Shown here: piece by piece, positions 1 through 6,977 of the stretch | Layout: the number at the start of each line of letters is the position of its first letter | Numbering within the stretch: the stretch's first letter is position 1 | Assembly: GCA_002726655.1 (NCBI GenBank) | Contig: PBRP01000100.1 | Coordinates: 1-38,198, forward strand | Direction: 5' to 3' | DNA from: Gammaproteobacteria bacterium | GTDB taxonomy: Bacteria > Pseudomonadota > Gammaproteobacteria > Pseudomonadales > Azotimanducaceae | DNA: 38,198 nt | Notes under the pieces: generated by a model | The model's database searches: none | Told to the model about the DNA's origin: nothing | The model's input: the letters and a program-made list of their open reading frames with translations, nothing else | Translations under genes and position numbers: made by a program

Positions 1-256
1 AAGGGGCAATGTAGAGGGTACTGTTAACGCAAGGTGCGCAGTCTAGCAGATACCTGATTTGTGTCTCTGACCTTTTCCATGCTATCTGCTTTTAGCCGGG
101 CGTATGGGGGCTGGCGATTTTCGCAGAGAAAATTGCACCATCTTGTATATTTCTACCCAAAATGACCGAACTCCGGTAAAAAATGCGTCAAATCAAACTT
201 TAGTTAGGTTTAATTGACAATAATGGGCTATACCCTGGCTTTGACTTGGTACATAA

Positions 257-270
257 TGCAACGCGTTGTA
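257..270. promoter_or_regulatory. CG-centred palindrome, possible LacI-family-type operator
   Basis: CAACGCGTTG at 259-268 is a perfect 10-bp palindrome; the flanking T257/A270 also pair while G258/T269 do not. A symmetric site with a central CG is the general style of LacI-family operators, and such regulators often control TonB-dependent receptors for carbohydrates in marine gammaproteobacteria. That family assignment is inference: no regulator gene lies in the window and a palindrome this short can occur by chance. Confidence 0.3.
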
Positions 271-325
271 CTTATTGGTGGTTTAGGGTTTAGAATCGAT
301 ATTTAAGCTGTCTCAGGAGGGTATA

Positions 326-367
326 ATGATTGCCTGTTTGTCAGGCAAACAGTCCAGGCCAATATAA
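326..367 (+). CDS. Possible 13-codon leader peptide overlapping a hairpin
   Basis: ATG at 326 follows a perfect AGGAGG (315-320) with a 5-nt spacer and opens a reading frame of 13 codons ending in TAA at 365-367 (MIACLSGKQSRPI). The inverted repeat TTGCCTG/CAGGCAA (330-336 and 342-348) lies inside it, overlapped by a competing GTTTG/CAAAC pairing (336-340 and 346-350). Translation could therefore influence RNA folding before the receptor gene. The same bases contain TATAAT (322-327), so the element may instead be a promoter -10 box, although no good -35 sits 16-18 bp upstream. The peptide has no obvious run of one amino acid, as classical attenuators have. Confidence 0.3.
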   Translation: MIACLSGKQSRPI

Positions 368-409
368 AAGGTGACCGGAACAATAAAATCTATTAATGGG
401 GGAAGGTAA

Positions 410-2869
410 ATGAATCTAACCAAAAAATTTGTGCTATCTGGCGGTGTGTTCGGCGCCATAGTACTGGCTCTCACTTCGCTGCCGTCTGTGGTTTATGCTG
501 CCGACAGAGCGATTGAGGAAGTTATCGTCACGGCGCGCCAAATGGAGGAAACGCTACAGGATGTACCTGTAACGGTTTCTGCCTTCTCGCAGGAAGATAT
601 GGCACGATATAACGTCCAGAACCTTGCTGATGCATCCAATCTCGTACCGGCTTTTAATATTTACCAGGGTGGTTCCGGCAATGGCTCCAACCTTTTTCTT
701 CGCGGCATCGGCTCGAGTTCCATCAGCTCCGCTTTCGACTCCTCTGTGGCGGTCGCCATTGACGGCGTGGTCGCCAACACAGGCAGGATAATCCACAACG
801 CCTACCTGGACATGGCCCAGATAGAGGTATTGAAAGGACCACAGGCCCTCTACTTCGGTAAAAGTGCGACCGCGGGCGTGTTATCAATTACCACCAATGA
901 TCCTGGTGACGAATTGGAAGTTATTGCCTCAGCCGGTTATGAAACCGAGACGGACGCGACCTATGCCGAATTCATTATCTCAGCGCCACTTGGCGATACC
1001 TTTGGCTATCGCTTAGCTGTGGGTTGGATGGATACAGATGAACTCTTCAGGAATAACTCGCCCTGGGCGGTCAATCAGGACCTAACTGAGGAGTCTACGA
1101 ACCACCGTCTGACCCTCTTGTGGGATCCAACTGACAACCTGCAGATGCGGTTCAAGTTGAACGACTCCAATTACAAGAACGATGGCCCTGGTTCCATCAC
1201 CGAGAGGCACTGCGTGGATGGGACTGCCCAGTACAATAAAGGCGGAGTCGTCGGACCAAGCCCAAGCTTCTATGAAGATTGCGAGATTAATGGGACGACA
1301 GCTCGTTCGGATCCTTGGCCCAATAGCTACGTGGGCGATATAAAAGGCAAAGACGGTGGTGATGGACCCGGGGTACCTTACCTCGACCAGGACCTGCTAC
1401 TGACATCCCTTGAGATCGATTGGCAGTTTAGCGACACCCTCGATCTGACCTGGGTTACCGGATGGATGGACCAGGAAACTAACGACATTGGCCAGTACTG
1501 CTACTGTGCATCCGGCGTGCCCGGTACAACGGCAAAACCAACTGAAGCTCTCGGTTTCTTTGCTTCCTGGTCGCAGAATATCTACGAGGGATTCACCCAG
1601 GAACTGCGTTTAGCCAGCGACTTCGATGGTTCATTTAACTTCATGGCAGGCTTCTTCTACGAGGACGCCCACCAGGAGTTCAACACGGACCAGTACGCAG
1701 TGAACCTCACCCGCTTGTTGGGCCCGGACCCCGTTACCGGCATCGGCTCAGACTGGCGCAAAGACCACACGCTGGACACGGAAACCTATTCGTTTTTCCT
1801 CGCTGGTTACTGGGAGCTCAGTGACTCCATCGAAGTCACAGCGGGCGCCCGCTACACGGACGTGGAAAGAGACGGCTATATCGACATAGTAACGATGCAT
1901 GCCATGGGTGTTGCGATATTGGGCTTTCTGCCCGCAGGCAGCCAGATTTCAGGCCTCCACTTCGAGGACGATAATATATCGCCTGAACTTGCTGTTACCT
2001 GGCACGCCACTGATCAGTACACCTTCTACGCCGCCTACAAGGCTGGGTACAAGCCAGGCGGCGTTGACAACAGCGTACTACCAAGTGCGTCGCTTGATCC
2101 AAACGCCACCAGCTACGACTTCATTATCTACGAGTCCGAAGAGGCAGACGGCGGAGAAGTAGGCATGAAGTCGGTACTGCTTGACGGCAGCATGCGCCTC
2201 AACGCGACCATCTATCACTATGTCTATGAAAACCTTCAGGTACAGCAGTTCGACTCCCAAGCCATCCAGTTTAATACGGAAAATGCCGGTGAAATGACCA
2301 CCAAAGGTTTCGAATTCGACGTCTTGTGGAACACACAGGTAGAAGGTCTGTCACTGCGTGCGGCCTGGGCCTTTACTGATACAGAGTATACAAAGTCCTT
2401 TTTTATTGGCGATAACGACGTTAACGGTCTAGGTCGTGAGTGGACTCCTGATGTTGCCGGGAATCTGGGTCTGACTTGGGATGTCCCTCTAAACAATGAC
2501 TGGACACTGAGTTTCAGCGCTGACTTACGCTACAGTGACGACTACGTTACTAATTACCCGGAATGTGATTCAGGTGATCCCGCGACGGGGGCTGTTGGCT
2601 GTAAGGATGTATCCACCATCTGGACCCCGGGCTTCGCCTGGAAACAGGACAGCTTCTGGCTGTATGACGCATCAGTGCGGCTGGCCTCAGAGCACGTTGA
2701 ACTATCCCTGTCCGGTGTGAATCTGGCCGACGAGCGGTTCATATTCCACGAACGCTCCATACCAGGCAACATACCTGACATGAGCGGCGCAGGAACGGCC
2801 CTTCAGGACAATGCCCGCTACGTTAACCAGGGTCGTAAGGTTACCCTTAGGGCAACGTTTAGGCTCTAG
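410..2869 (+). CDS. TonB-dependent outer-membrane receptor
   Basis: This 819-residue protein is an outer-membrane gated barrel that imports a scarce ligand using energy from TonB-ExbBD. Residues 1-30 form a signal peptide with likely cleavage after VYA. A TonB box (IEEVIVTA, about 35-42) follows, then a plug domain with the typical FLRGIG and LKGPQALYFG motifs (to about 165) and a long barrel rich in alternating beta-strand patterns. Several cysteine pairs lie in predicted extracellular loops. The length is usual for the family. The last residues are TFRL, so the terminal residue is Leu where BamA-recognised barrels usually end in an aromatic. The ligand cannot be read from sequence; no siderophore or sugar genes adjoin it. 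The start is supported by a GGGGGAAGG stretch just upstream. The gene stands alone, with a long upstream leader and a terminator immediately after. Confidence 0.93.
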   Translation: MNLTKKFVLSGGVFGAIVLALTSLPSVVYAADRAIEEVIVTARQMEETLQDVPVTVSAFSQEDMARYNVQNLADASNLVPAFNIYQGGSGNGSNLFLRGIGSSSISSAFDSSVAVAIDGVVANTGRIIHNAYLDMAQIEVLKGPQALYFGKSATAGVLSITTNDPGDELEVIASAGYETETDATYAEFIISAPLGDTFGYRLAVGWMDTDELFRNNSPWAVNQDLTEESTNHRLTLLWDPTDNLQMRFKLNDSNYKNDGPGSITERHCVDGTAQYNKGGVVGPSPSFYEDCEINGTTARSDPWPNSYVGDIKGKDGGDGPGVPYLDQDLLLTSLEIDWQFSDTLDLTWVTGWMDQETNDIGQYCYCASGVPGTTAKPTEALGFFASWSQNIYEGFTQELRLASDFDGSFNFMAGFFYEDAHQEFNTDQYAVNLTRLLGPDPVTGIGSDWRKDHTLDTETYSFFLAGYWELSDSIEVTAGARYTDVERDGYIDIVTMHAMGVAILGFLPAGSQISGLHFEDDNISPELAVTWHATDQYTFYAAYKAGYKPGGVDNSVLPSASLDPNATSYDFIIYESEEADGGEVGMKSVLLDGSMRLNATIYHYVYENLQVQQFDSQAIQFNTENAGEMTTKGFEFDVLWNTQVEGLSLRAAWAFTDTEYTKSFFIGDNDVNGLGREWTPDVAGNLGLTWDVPLNNDWTLSFSADLRYSDDYVTNYPECDSGDPATGAVGCKDVSTIWTPGFAWKQDSFWLYDASVRLASEHVELSLSGVNLADERFIFHERSIPGNIPDMSGAGTALQDNARYVNQGRKVTLRATFRL

Positions 2870-2915
2870 GTCTGCTCTGTCCCTCAAGCTCTTGAAGAGG
2901 GATAATGAAGTAAAT

Positions 2916-2944
2916 AAAAAAGCCACCCAAGGGTGGCTTTTTTT
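2916..2944. terminator. Bidirectional intrinsic terminator
   Basis: GCCACC and GGTGGC pair around a CAAG loop, flanked by a run of A on the left and seven T on the right, so the hairpin has a U-tract on both strands. It lies between the convergent receptor gene and tatB-like gene and can end both transcripts. A weaker inverted repeat (CCCTC/GAGGG) precedes it at 2881-2901. Confidence 0.9.
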
Positions 2945-2960
2945 ATACTGTCCTGAATCT

Positions 2961-3275
2961 TCAGGCTGTCGGTGATTTATTATTGAGGCTGTTCAGCAGA
3001 TCGATATTAGCCGATTGCAAATCATCATCGAGACTTTTAAGGGCTTCCTTGTCCTTCTCAAACCCTTCCCGTATGGATTCCATACGCAACTGTTCACGAA
3101 TCTCATCGGTACCGATTTCATTTTCAATGTCTGCTTTCAGCTCGGCAAACCTACGCCTTAGCTGGGCATACCAGCGGCCCGCCTCGCGCAACTGCCGTGG
3201 CAGGTTCTCAGGCCCCGCTACTAGCAGTGCAACGGTGGCAATAAGCAGCAGTTCGGTAAACCCTATATCGAGCAT
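2961..3275 (-). CDS. tatB: TatB-like twin-arginine translocase component
   Basis: This 104-residue protein has the TatA/TatB architecture: a short N-terminal membrane helix (about 6-20), a Gly-Pro hinge (21-22) and a long charged amphipathic helix. Glu8 and the GPENLP motif are features of TatB, which forms the substrate-receptor complex with TatC, rather than TatA. It is the last gene of the leftward redox operon, 14 bp after the cytochrome c gene, with no tatA or tatC nearby. The first gene of the same operon encodes a protein with a clear Tat signal, so this may be a TatB paralogue serving that substrate. It could also be the cell's only TatB, displaced from tatABC; the window cannot decide. 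The symbol rests on family resemblance. Confidence 0.8.
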   Translation of the reverse strand: MLDIGFTELLLIATVALLVAGPENLPRQLREAGRWYAQLRRRFAELKADIENEIGTDEIREQLRMESIREGFEKDKEALKSLDDDLQSANIDLLNSLNNKSPTA

Positions 3276-3289
3276 TATGGTTTCTATTA

Positions 3290-4093
3290 TCAGTGAGCAG
3301 CCTGATGGCCCTCATGATCCTTGTTGTAGATACCTTTGGGTAGAATCGGTGCCCGCTCGGGTCTTAACTGAGCATACCCGCTGTTCCTCGCTCCCTGCTG
3401 AACATCATGCGGATTATGGCACTCGGTGCAGACCCACCAGCGTTTCTTGCCCGTTGATGCCCATTCGCCGATGCGCTTGCCGTGAATACCATCGCGCCAG
3501 TCCCGATAGATAGGCCCATGACACTTGCCGCAAAGCTTCTGTGGTTCATCAAAACTGACCTCATTACCGAAATTATCCACCAGCTTATTACGCGTATCAC
3601 TATGGTGACAGTCAAGGCACCAGATGCCACCTCTGCCATGCTGGAGATCACTTGCGTCCGGTACGACATCCCCGTGCATAACCAGTTTACGGGGATTCGG
3701 ATCATCATTCTTAACCGGGAAGGTGCCGTTATGACAGGCAACGCCACAAACCGGCAGAAAACCCAGTTGCGGCGCCCTTGGTTTGACAACCGCCTCACCT
3801 TTTGAATAATCCGCTTCAATCTTCATCTCACCCATTGGTTCAGTGCCATCAAAGGGATCACCCCACCAGAGCACCCCACCCGCCCTGGGCGAACACTTGA
3901 CGTTGGGCAGTCCTTCAGCGATTTCCGTCTTCTTGACCTCAGAGCTGCCCTCGCGGCTCTCAAAACAGACAGTTTCCTCTTCGGCGAAGGCAAGGGGCGA
4001 ACTCGCCGCCAGCACCCCAAATAGCACCAGTTGATTCATCTTCATGAAAGCCATGTCTCGAAACCTATCTAAATGTCCAGTTCGATTATTCAT
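3290..4093 (-). CDS. Periplasmic four-haem cytochrome c
   Basis: The protein carries four haem c attachment sites: CGVACH (116-121, a CX3CH form), CLDCH (159-163), CGKCH (188-192) and CTECH (222-226), numbered from the ATG at 4093. Extra histidines (MHGD, LQHG, GIHGK and the C-terminal HEGHQAAH) could be distal ligands. A signal peptide ends at about AFA, residue 37, so it should act in the periplasm as the electron acceptor or donor of the membrane complex encoded upstream. The ATG at 4093 overlaps the preceding gene by 8 bp; internal ATGs at 4054 and 4045 would give a more usual signal-peptide length and are good alternatives. It resembles the multihaem subunits of Dsr-, Nrf- or Hmc-like complexes in general form, but I do not recognise a named family. 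Confidence 0.85.
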   Translation of the reverse strand: MNNRTGHLDRFRDMAFMKMNQLVLFGVLAASSPLAFAEEETVCFESREGSSEVKKTEIAEGLPNVKCSPRAGGVLWWGDPFDGTEPMGEMKIEADYSKGEAVVKPRAPQLGFLPVCGVACHNGTFPVKNDDPNPRKLVMHGDVVPDASDLQHGRGGIWCLDCHHSDTRNKLVDNFGNEVSFDEPQKLCGKCHGPIYRDWRDGIHGKRIGEWASTGKKRWWVCTECHNPHDVQQGARNSGYAQLRPERAPILPKGIYNKDHEGHQAAH

Positions 4094-5297
4094 TTGCCTG
4101 TTTCACCTCACCAAGGAGAATGCCGATCGCACCCTTCAGTAGAATCGTGAGTATCAGAAAGCCAATCGCCCAATTCCCCAGGCAATTGCTTATCTCGATA
4201 AGGGTGGGCGAATACTCGGTAAATTCACCAATAGGCGTCGGGATAGAGCCTGGAATAAGCAGCCCCATTCCCTTCTCAACCCAGATACCCGCAAACAACA
4301 CTGCACAAATGAAGGGCAGCACCGTGTAGTTCTTGCGAACCTTGGGAATCAGCAGCAGCACCCAGCCAACAATCAGAGCAATGAGCGACACCCAGAACCA
4401 GATTACCAGGTTGTTCAGACCATGCTTACCAAACATCAGGTATTGCAACCCACCTGAATGTTCAGTCGGGTGATAGAGTTCCGTTACCACTTCTGACATT
4501 GTCAGGAAGAGTGCAATGGTAAGGCAGGCCACAACAATCGTAGAAAGCATGTCGATGGCCTTGTCTTCAATCCACAATGCCGTTTTATTGCGAATAATGA
4601 GAAAGATGATGATGATGAGTGCAGGGCCTGCGGCGAAGGCAGTCGAGATGAAGCGAATAGGCATCATACCGTGATGCCACATGGGTCTTGCCGGCATGGT
4701 ATTGATCAGGAACGCGGTGATCGTATGAATACTGATCGCCCAGACAATTGATACAAAAATGAGCGGCAGGTACCAACTGTTGTTAAGTGGTCTGCCTGTA
4801 TACTTTTGATAGAGGAAATAGAATCCACCGACAAAGTTCAGCAGCAGATAGATGGTCAAAACCAGGGTATCCCAGGTCAACATTGAATTTGGCCAGTTGA
4901 AGATGCCGATGACCGGTACCATGTGCCAAAGCCTCTCCGGCCTCCCCATATGGGACATGACAAACAAAAGGCACATCACCACTGCGGCGATCGCAAGCAT
5001 TTCCCCCAGCACCGTGACCTTATGTAGTGGCTCATACTTATAGACATAGGCAGGGAAAACGACCGTAACGGCCCCTGCGGCAACACCCACCAGAAAGACA
5101 AAATTTGCCAGGTAAAGACCCCAGCTCACCTGGTCAGTAAGCCCGGTCACAATCATTCCCTGCGTAAATTGCTGGTAATTGCCGTATGCCCAGGGGATGA
5201 GGAAGAGTGCGAGAAAGCCCATCCATAAATAGAACTGCTTGCCGCCTTTAGCTACATAGGTGACATAATCGATGGTGAATTTGATTAGTGTTGTCAT
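4086..5297 (-). CDS. NrfD/DsrP/HybB-type integral membrane quinone-interacting subunit
   Basis: This 403-residue protein is almost entirely hydrophobic, with about ten predicted membrane helices, the form seen in the larger NrfD-family members such as DsrP, HybB and the Act proteins. A GRPER motif after the third or fourth helix and a PARPMWH segment resemble conserved family elements. These subunits exchange electrons or protons with the quinone pool and bind an iron-sulfur partner. Here that partner is the upstream protein, whose gene ends 11 bp before this ATG; the cytochrome gene starts 8 bp before this gene's end. A GGGGGAAAGG Shine-Dalgarno precedes the ATG at 5297. No molybdopterin subunit is present in the window, so this is not a complete DMSO, polysulfide or tetrathionate reductase. 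Confidence 0.9.
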   Translation of the reverse strand: MTTLIKFTIDYVTYVAKGGKQFYLWMGFLALFLIPWAYGNYQQFTQGMIVTGLTDQVSWGLYLANFVFLVGVAAGAVTVVFPAYVYKYEPLHKVTVLGEMLAIAAVVMCLLFVMSHMGRPERLWHMVPVIGIFNWPNSMLTWDTLVLTIYLLLNFVGGFYFLYQKYTGRPLNNSWYLPLIFVSIVWAISIHTITAFLINTMPARPMWHHGMMPIRFISTAFAAGPALIIIIFLIIRNKTALWIEDKAIDMLSTIVVACLTIALFLTMSEVVTELYHPTEHSGGLQYLMFGKHGLNNLVIWFWVSLIALIVGWVLLLIPKVRKNYTVLPFICAVLFAGIWVEKGMGLLIPGSIPTPIGEFTEYSPTLIEISNCLGNWAIGFLILTILLKGAIGILLGEVKQANE

Positions 5298-5308
5298 GGC
5301 CTTTCCCC

Positions 5309-6403
5309 CTAATCCGTGAAGTAGAAAAATTTAGGATAGGTGTTTACTTCAGCCTTGAGCCGGAACACTCTCTTTCTATCGAGTACTCTTCTTACTTCAC
5401 TATCGGGATCCAGCAGGTTGCCAAACTTCCGCGCTCCTACCGGACAGACTTCAACACAGGCCGGATAACGGCCATGGCGAATCCGTTGGATACAGAAGGT
5501 GCATTTTTCAACCACACCCTTCATTCTCGGTCGATTGCCCAGGTAGTGGGTCTTGGGATTCATCTCTTCTTTGGGTAATTTTGGCTCGCCCCAGTTAAAT
5601 CTCCGTGCCCAGTAGGGGCAGGCGCCGATACACATTCGACAGCCGATGCACCAGTTATAATCAACGACGACAGGGCCATCAGGTTCGCGATAAGTCGTTC
5701 TTACCGGGCAGACCTTCACGCAGGGAGGCTTTTCACACTGCATGCAGGCGATTGGCATATAGTGGGAATCTGCCTCAGGTACCTTTTCGGGTTCATAGTA
5801 GTGCTCACCTTCAAGAACCACACCTGCCGCGCTGTAGGCATTGCCACCAACCTGAATGCCATAGTCACCGGGATACCCATCATTGAGTTTTTCCTGGGTG
5901 AACTCACCCTTCTCCATCTTGAGTACTCGAATCCACTCGATCTCCTGCTCATCACCGCGGGTCTGATTGTTCTCCTGAACGCAGGCCTTAACACAGCGGC
6001 GGCAGCCGATACATTTTTGAATATTGAGGGCATAGCCAAACAGGACACCCTCCTGGGCATCCGTGCCATCTACCGTGACGTTCTTGCCATATTCTTTGGA
6101 ATAACGTTGCTCCAGACGCGAAATGGACTCCTGCTTCTCCTCATCGGTCATCAGCCGATAGGCGCCTTGAAAGTGTTCCGCCCAGCTTGTGTTTGCCTTG
6201 GCATCATCACTACCAGTGACCAGCGCAGCAGTGCCTACCAGTGAGGCAGCGCTTAACCCGGCGCCCTTCTTTAAGAATCCACGACGTGACTCCGAGGCAG
6301 GGGCTTGATCTTCAGTTCCGACGGGGTTCCACTGCTGTATGGGGTTTCCAGCCGATGCTGGATCACCAGTAATATCAACAACAGGTATCTTTTCTTCTGG
6401 CAC
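5309..6403 (-). CDS. Tat-exported ferredoxin-like subunit with four [4Fe-4S] motifs (DsrO/HybA/NrfC type)
   Basis: The predicted protein has a twin-arginine signal (SRRGFLK, arginines about 40-41) followed by a hydrophobic Ala/Leu-rich segment, so it should be exported folded with its clusters. Four cysteine groups follow at about 131-141, 220-233, 252-262 and 301-320; together they supply 16 cysteines for four cubane clusters, as in HybA, DmsB, NrfC and DsrO. It should relay electrons between the membrane subunit and the cytochrome encoded downstream. I place the start at the GTG at 6403 because GGAGG lies 6 nt upstream; the frame is open five codons further to a TTG at 6418 that lacks such a site. 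It is the first gene of the operon and lies about 91 nt downstream of a predicted anaerobic promoter. Confidence 0.9.
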   Translation of the reverse strand: MPEEKIPVVDITGDPASAGNPIQQWNPVGTEDQAPASESRRGFLKKGAGLSAASLVGTAALVTGSDDAKANTSWAEHFQGAYRLMTDEEKQESISRLEQRYSKEYGKNVTVDGTDAQEGVLFGYALNIQKCIGCRRCVKACVQENNQTRGDEQEIEWIRVLKMEKGEFTQEKLNDGYPGDYGIQVGGNAYSAAGVVLEGEHYYEPEKVPEADSHYMPIACMQCEKPPCVKVCPVRTTYREPDGPVVVDYNWCIGCRMCIGACPYWARRFNWGEPKLPKEEMNPKTHYLGNRPRMKGVVEKCTFCIQRIRHGRYPACVEVCPVGARKFGNLLDPDSEVRRVLDRKRVFRLKAEVNTYPKFFYFTD

Positions 6404-6493
6404 GACATTCCTCCACAAACTGTATATATCTCAAAGGATTTAGCTATTCGCCACTTTCGAAGGCCGACCAGCAATAGGGTCAGCGATCAGGGT

Positions 6494-6541
6494 AAGCTGG
6501 AAAATAACAGATTCGAGATTAAATTCTTTGACCTAGATTAA
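6494..6541 (-). promoter_or_regulatory. FNR/Anr/Dnr-like class II promoter of the redox operon
   Basis: TTGAC-CTAG-ATTAA at 6528-6541 matches the FNR/Anr/Dnr consensus TTGAT-N4-ATCAA at eight of ten fixed positions. On the minus strand an extended -10 (TG one base before TATTTT, hexamer at 6501-6506) lies where it should be if the box is centred at -41.5, the class II activator position. The predicted start of transcription is near 6494, giving a leader of about 91 nt before the GTG at 6403. In the plus direction the -10 candidate is poorly spaced, so control of the leftward operon is the better reading. Whether the activator senses oxygen or nitric oxide cannot be told. Confidence 0.5.
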
Positions 6542-6635
6542 GTAATGTTGCGTTTTTAATCGTTTTGTTAATATCGTACTATTGCAACATGCAACTTTTG
6601 GCATAATTTATTTGAGAACTCACCAAACGAATCCA

Positions 6636-6977
6636 ATGAACCCGAAAACAAAAATCTATTTCGGTCCACCTATCCACGTGTTGACGGAAGGTCAGAACAA
6701 TACGCTGGAAATCAGCGGGAAGCTGAATCGGACGGCTGAACGATATATGGAAATTATGAAGGATCATGGTTTGGAGTTGGCCGAATCTGAAAGAGCATGC
6801 TTGACACAAATCTGTGATTTCGGTTTCATGGCGCCCTATGAGATTCGCGAACTGCCAATCGACGTCAGAATGACGAAGTTTGAGGCAGAGGGTCTGGATA
6901 AAGAATGCCTTGCTCAAAAATTGGAAGCAGCCTCCATCGCGGATTTAATTTCAGTTGTTGAAGACCTAGGATTCTAA
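6636..6977 (+). CDS. Small hypothetical protein coupled to the methyltransferase
   Basis: I do not recognise this protein. From the ATG at 6636 it has 113 residues, is soluble, acidic and probably mostly helical, with no signal peptide, membrane helix or metal-binding cysteine set (two scattered Cys-bearing segments, RACLTQIC and KECLAQ). A longer form from an ATG at 6582 is possible, but that start lies very close to the divergent promoter and neither start has a strong Shine-Dalgarno. Its TAA overlaps the ATG of the methyltransferase gene by one base (TAATG), which indicates translational coupling and a shared role. It could be an accessory or regulatory partner of the methyltransferase; that is inference from position only. 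Confidence 0.7.
   Translation: MNPKTKIYFGPPIHVLTEGQNNTLEISGKLNRTAERYMEIMKDHGLELAESERACLTQICDFGFMAPYEIRELPIDVRMTKFEAEGLDKECLAQKLEAASIADLISVVEDLGF

Larger units (their letters stand above)
1..409 (+). other. Non-coding leader region upstream of the TonB-dependent receptor
   Basis: No convincing gene of normal size is present in these 409 bases. The stretch is AT-rich compared with the genes around it. It holds a CG-centred palindrome (259-268), a TATAAT hexamer (322-327) that coincides with a possible leader-peptide start, an inverted repeat (330-348), and the receptor's purine-rich ribosome binding site just before position 410. The long spacing and the concentration of symmetric elements suggest regulated expression of the receptor. 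I could not identify a confident -35 element. Confidence 0.6.

Noticed and set aside
2961-3275. TatA rather than TatB
   Set aside because: Glu8 and the GPENLP hinge match TatB, and the protein is longer than most TatA.
3364-3819. Long open frames antisense to or shifted from real genes (also at 5762-6244, 2983-3513, 21601-22068, 31488-31913)
   Set aside because: They lie within well-supported genes, lack recognisable domains and have unnatural composition, so they are shadows.
3290-6403. A DMSO, polysulfide or tetrathionate reductase operon
   Set aside because: The iron-sulfur and NrfD-like subunits fit, but no molybdopterin catalytic subunit or maturation chaperone is in the window.
5309-6418. 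TTG start at 6418 for the iron-sulfur protein
   Set aside because: It would overlap its own ribosome-site region; GGAGG is positioned for the GTG at 6403.
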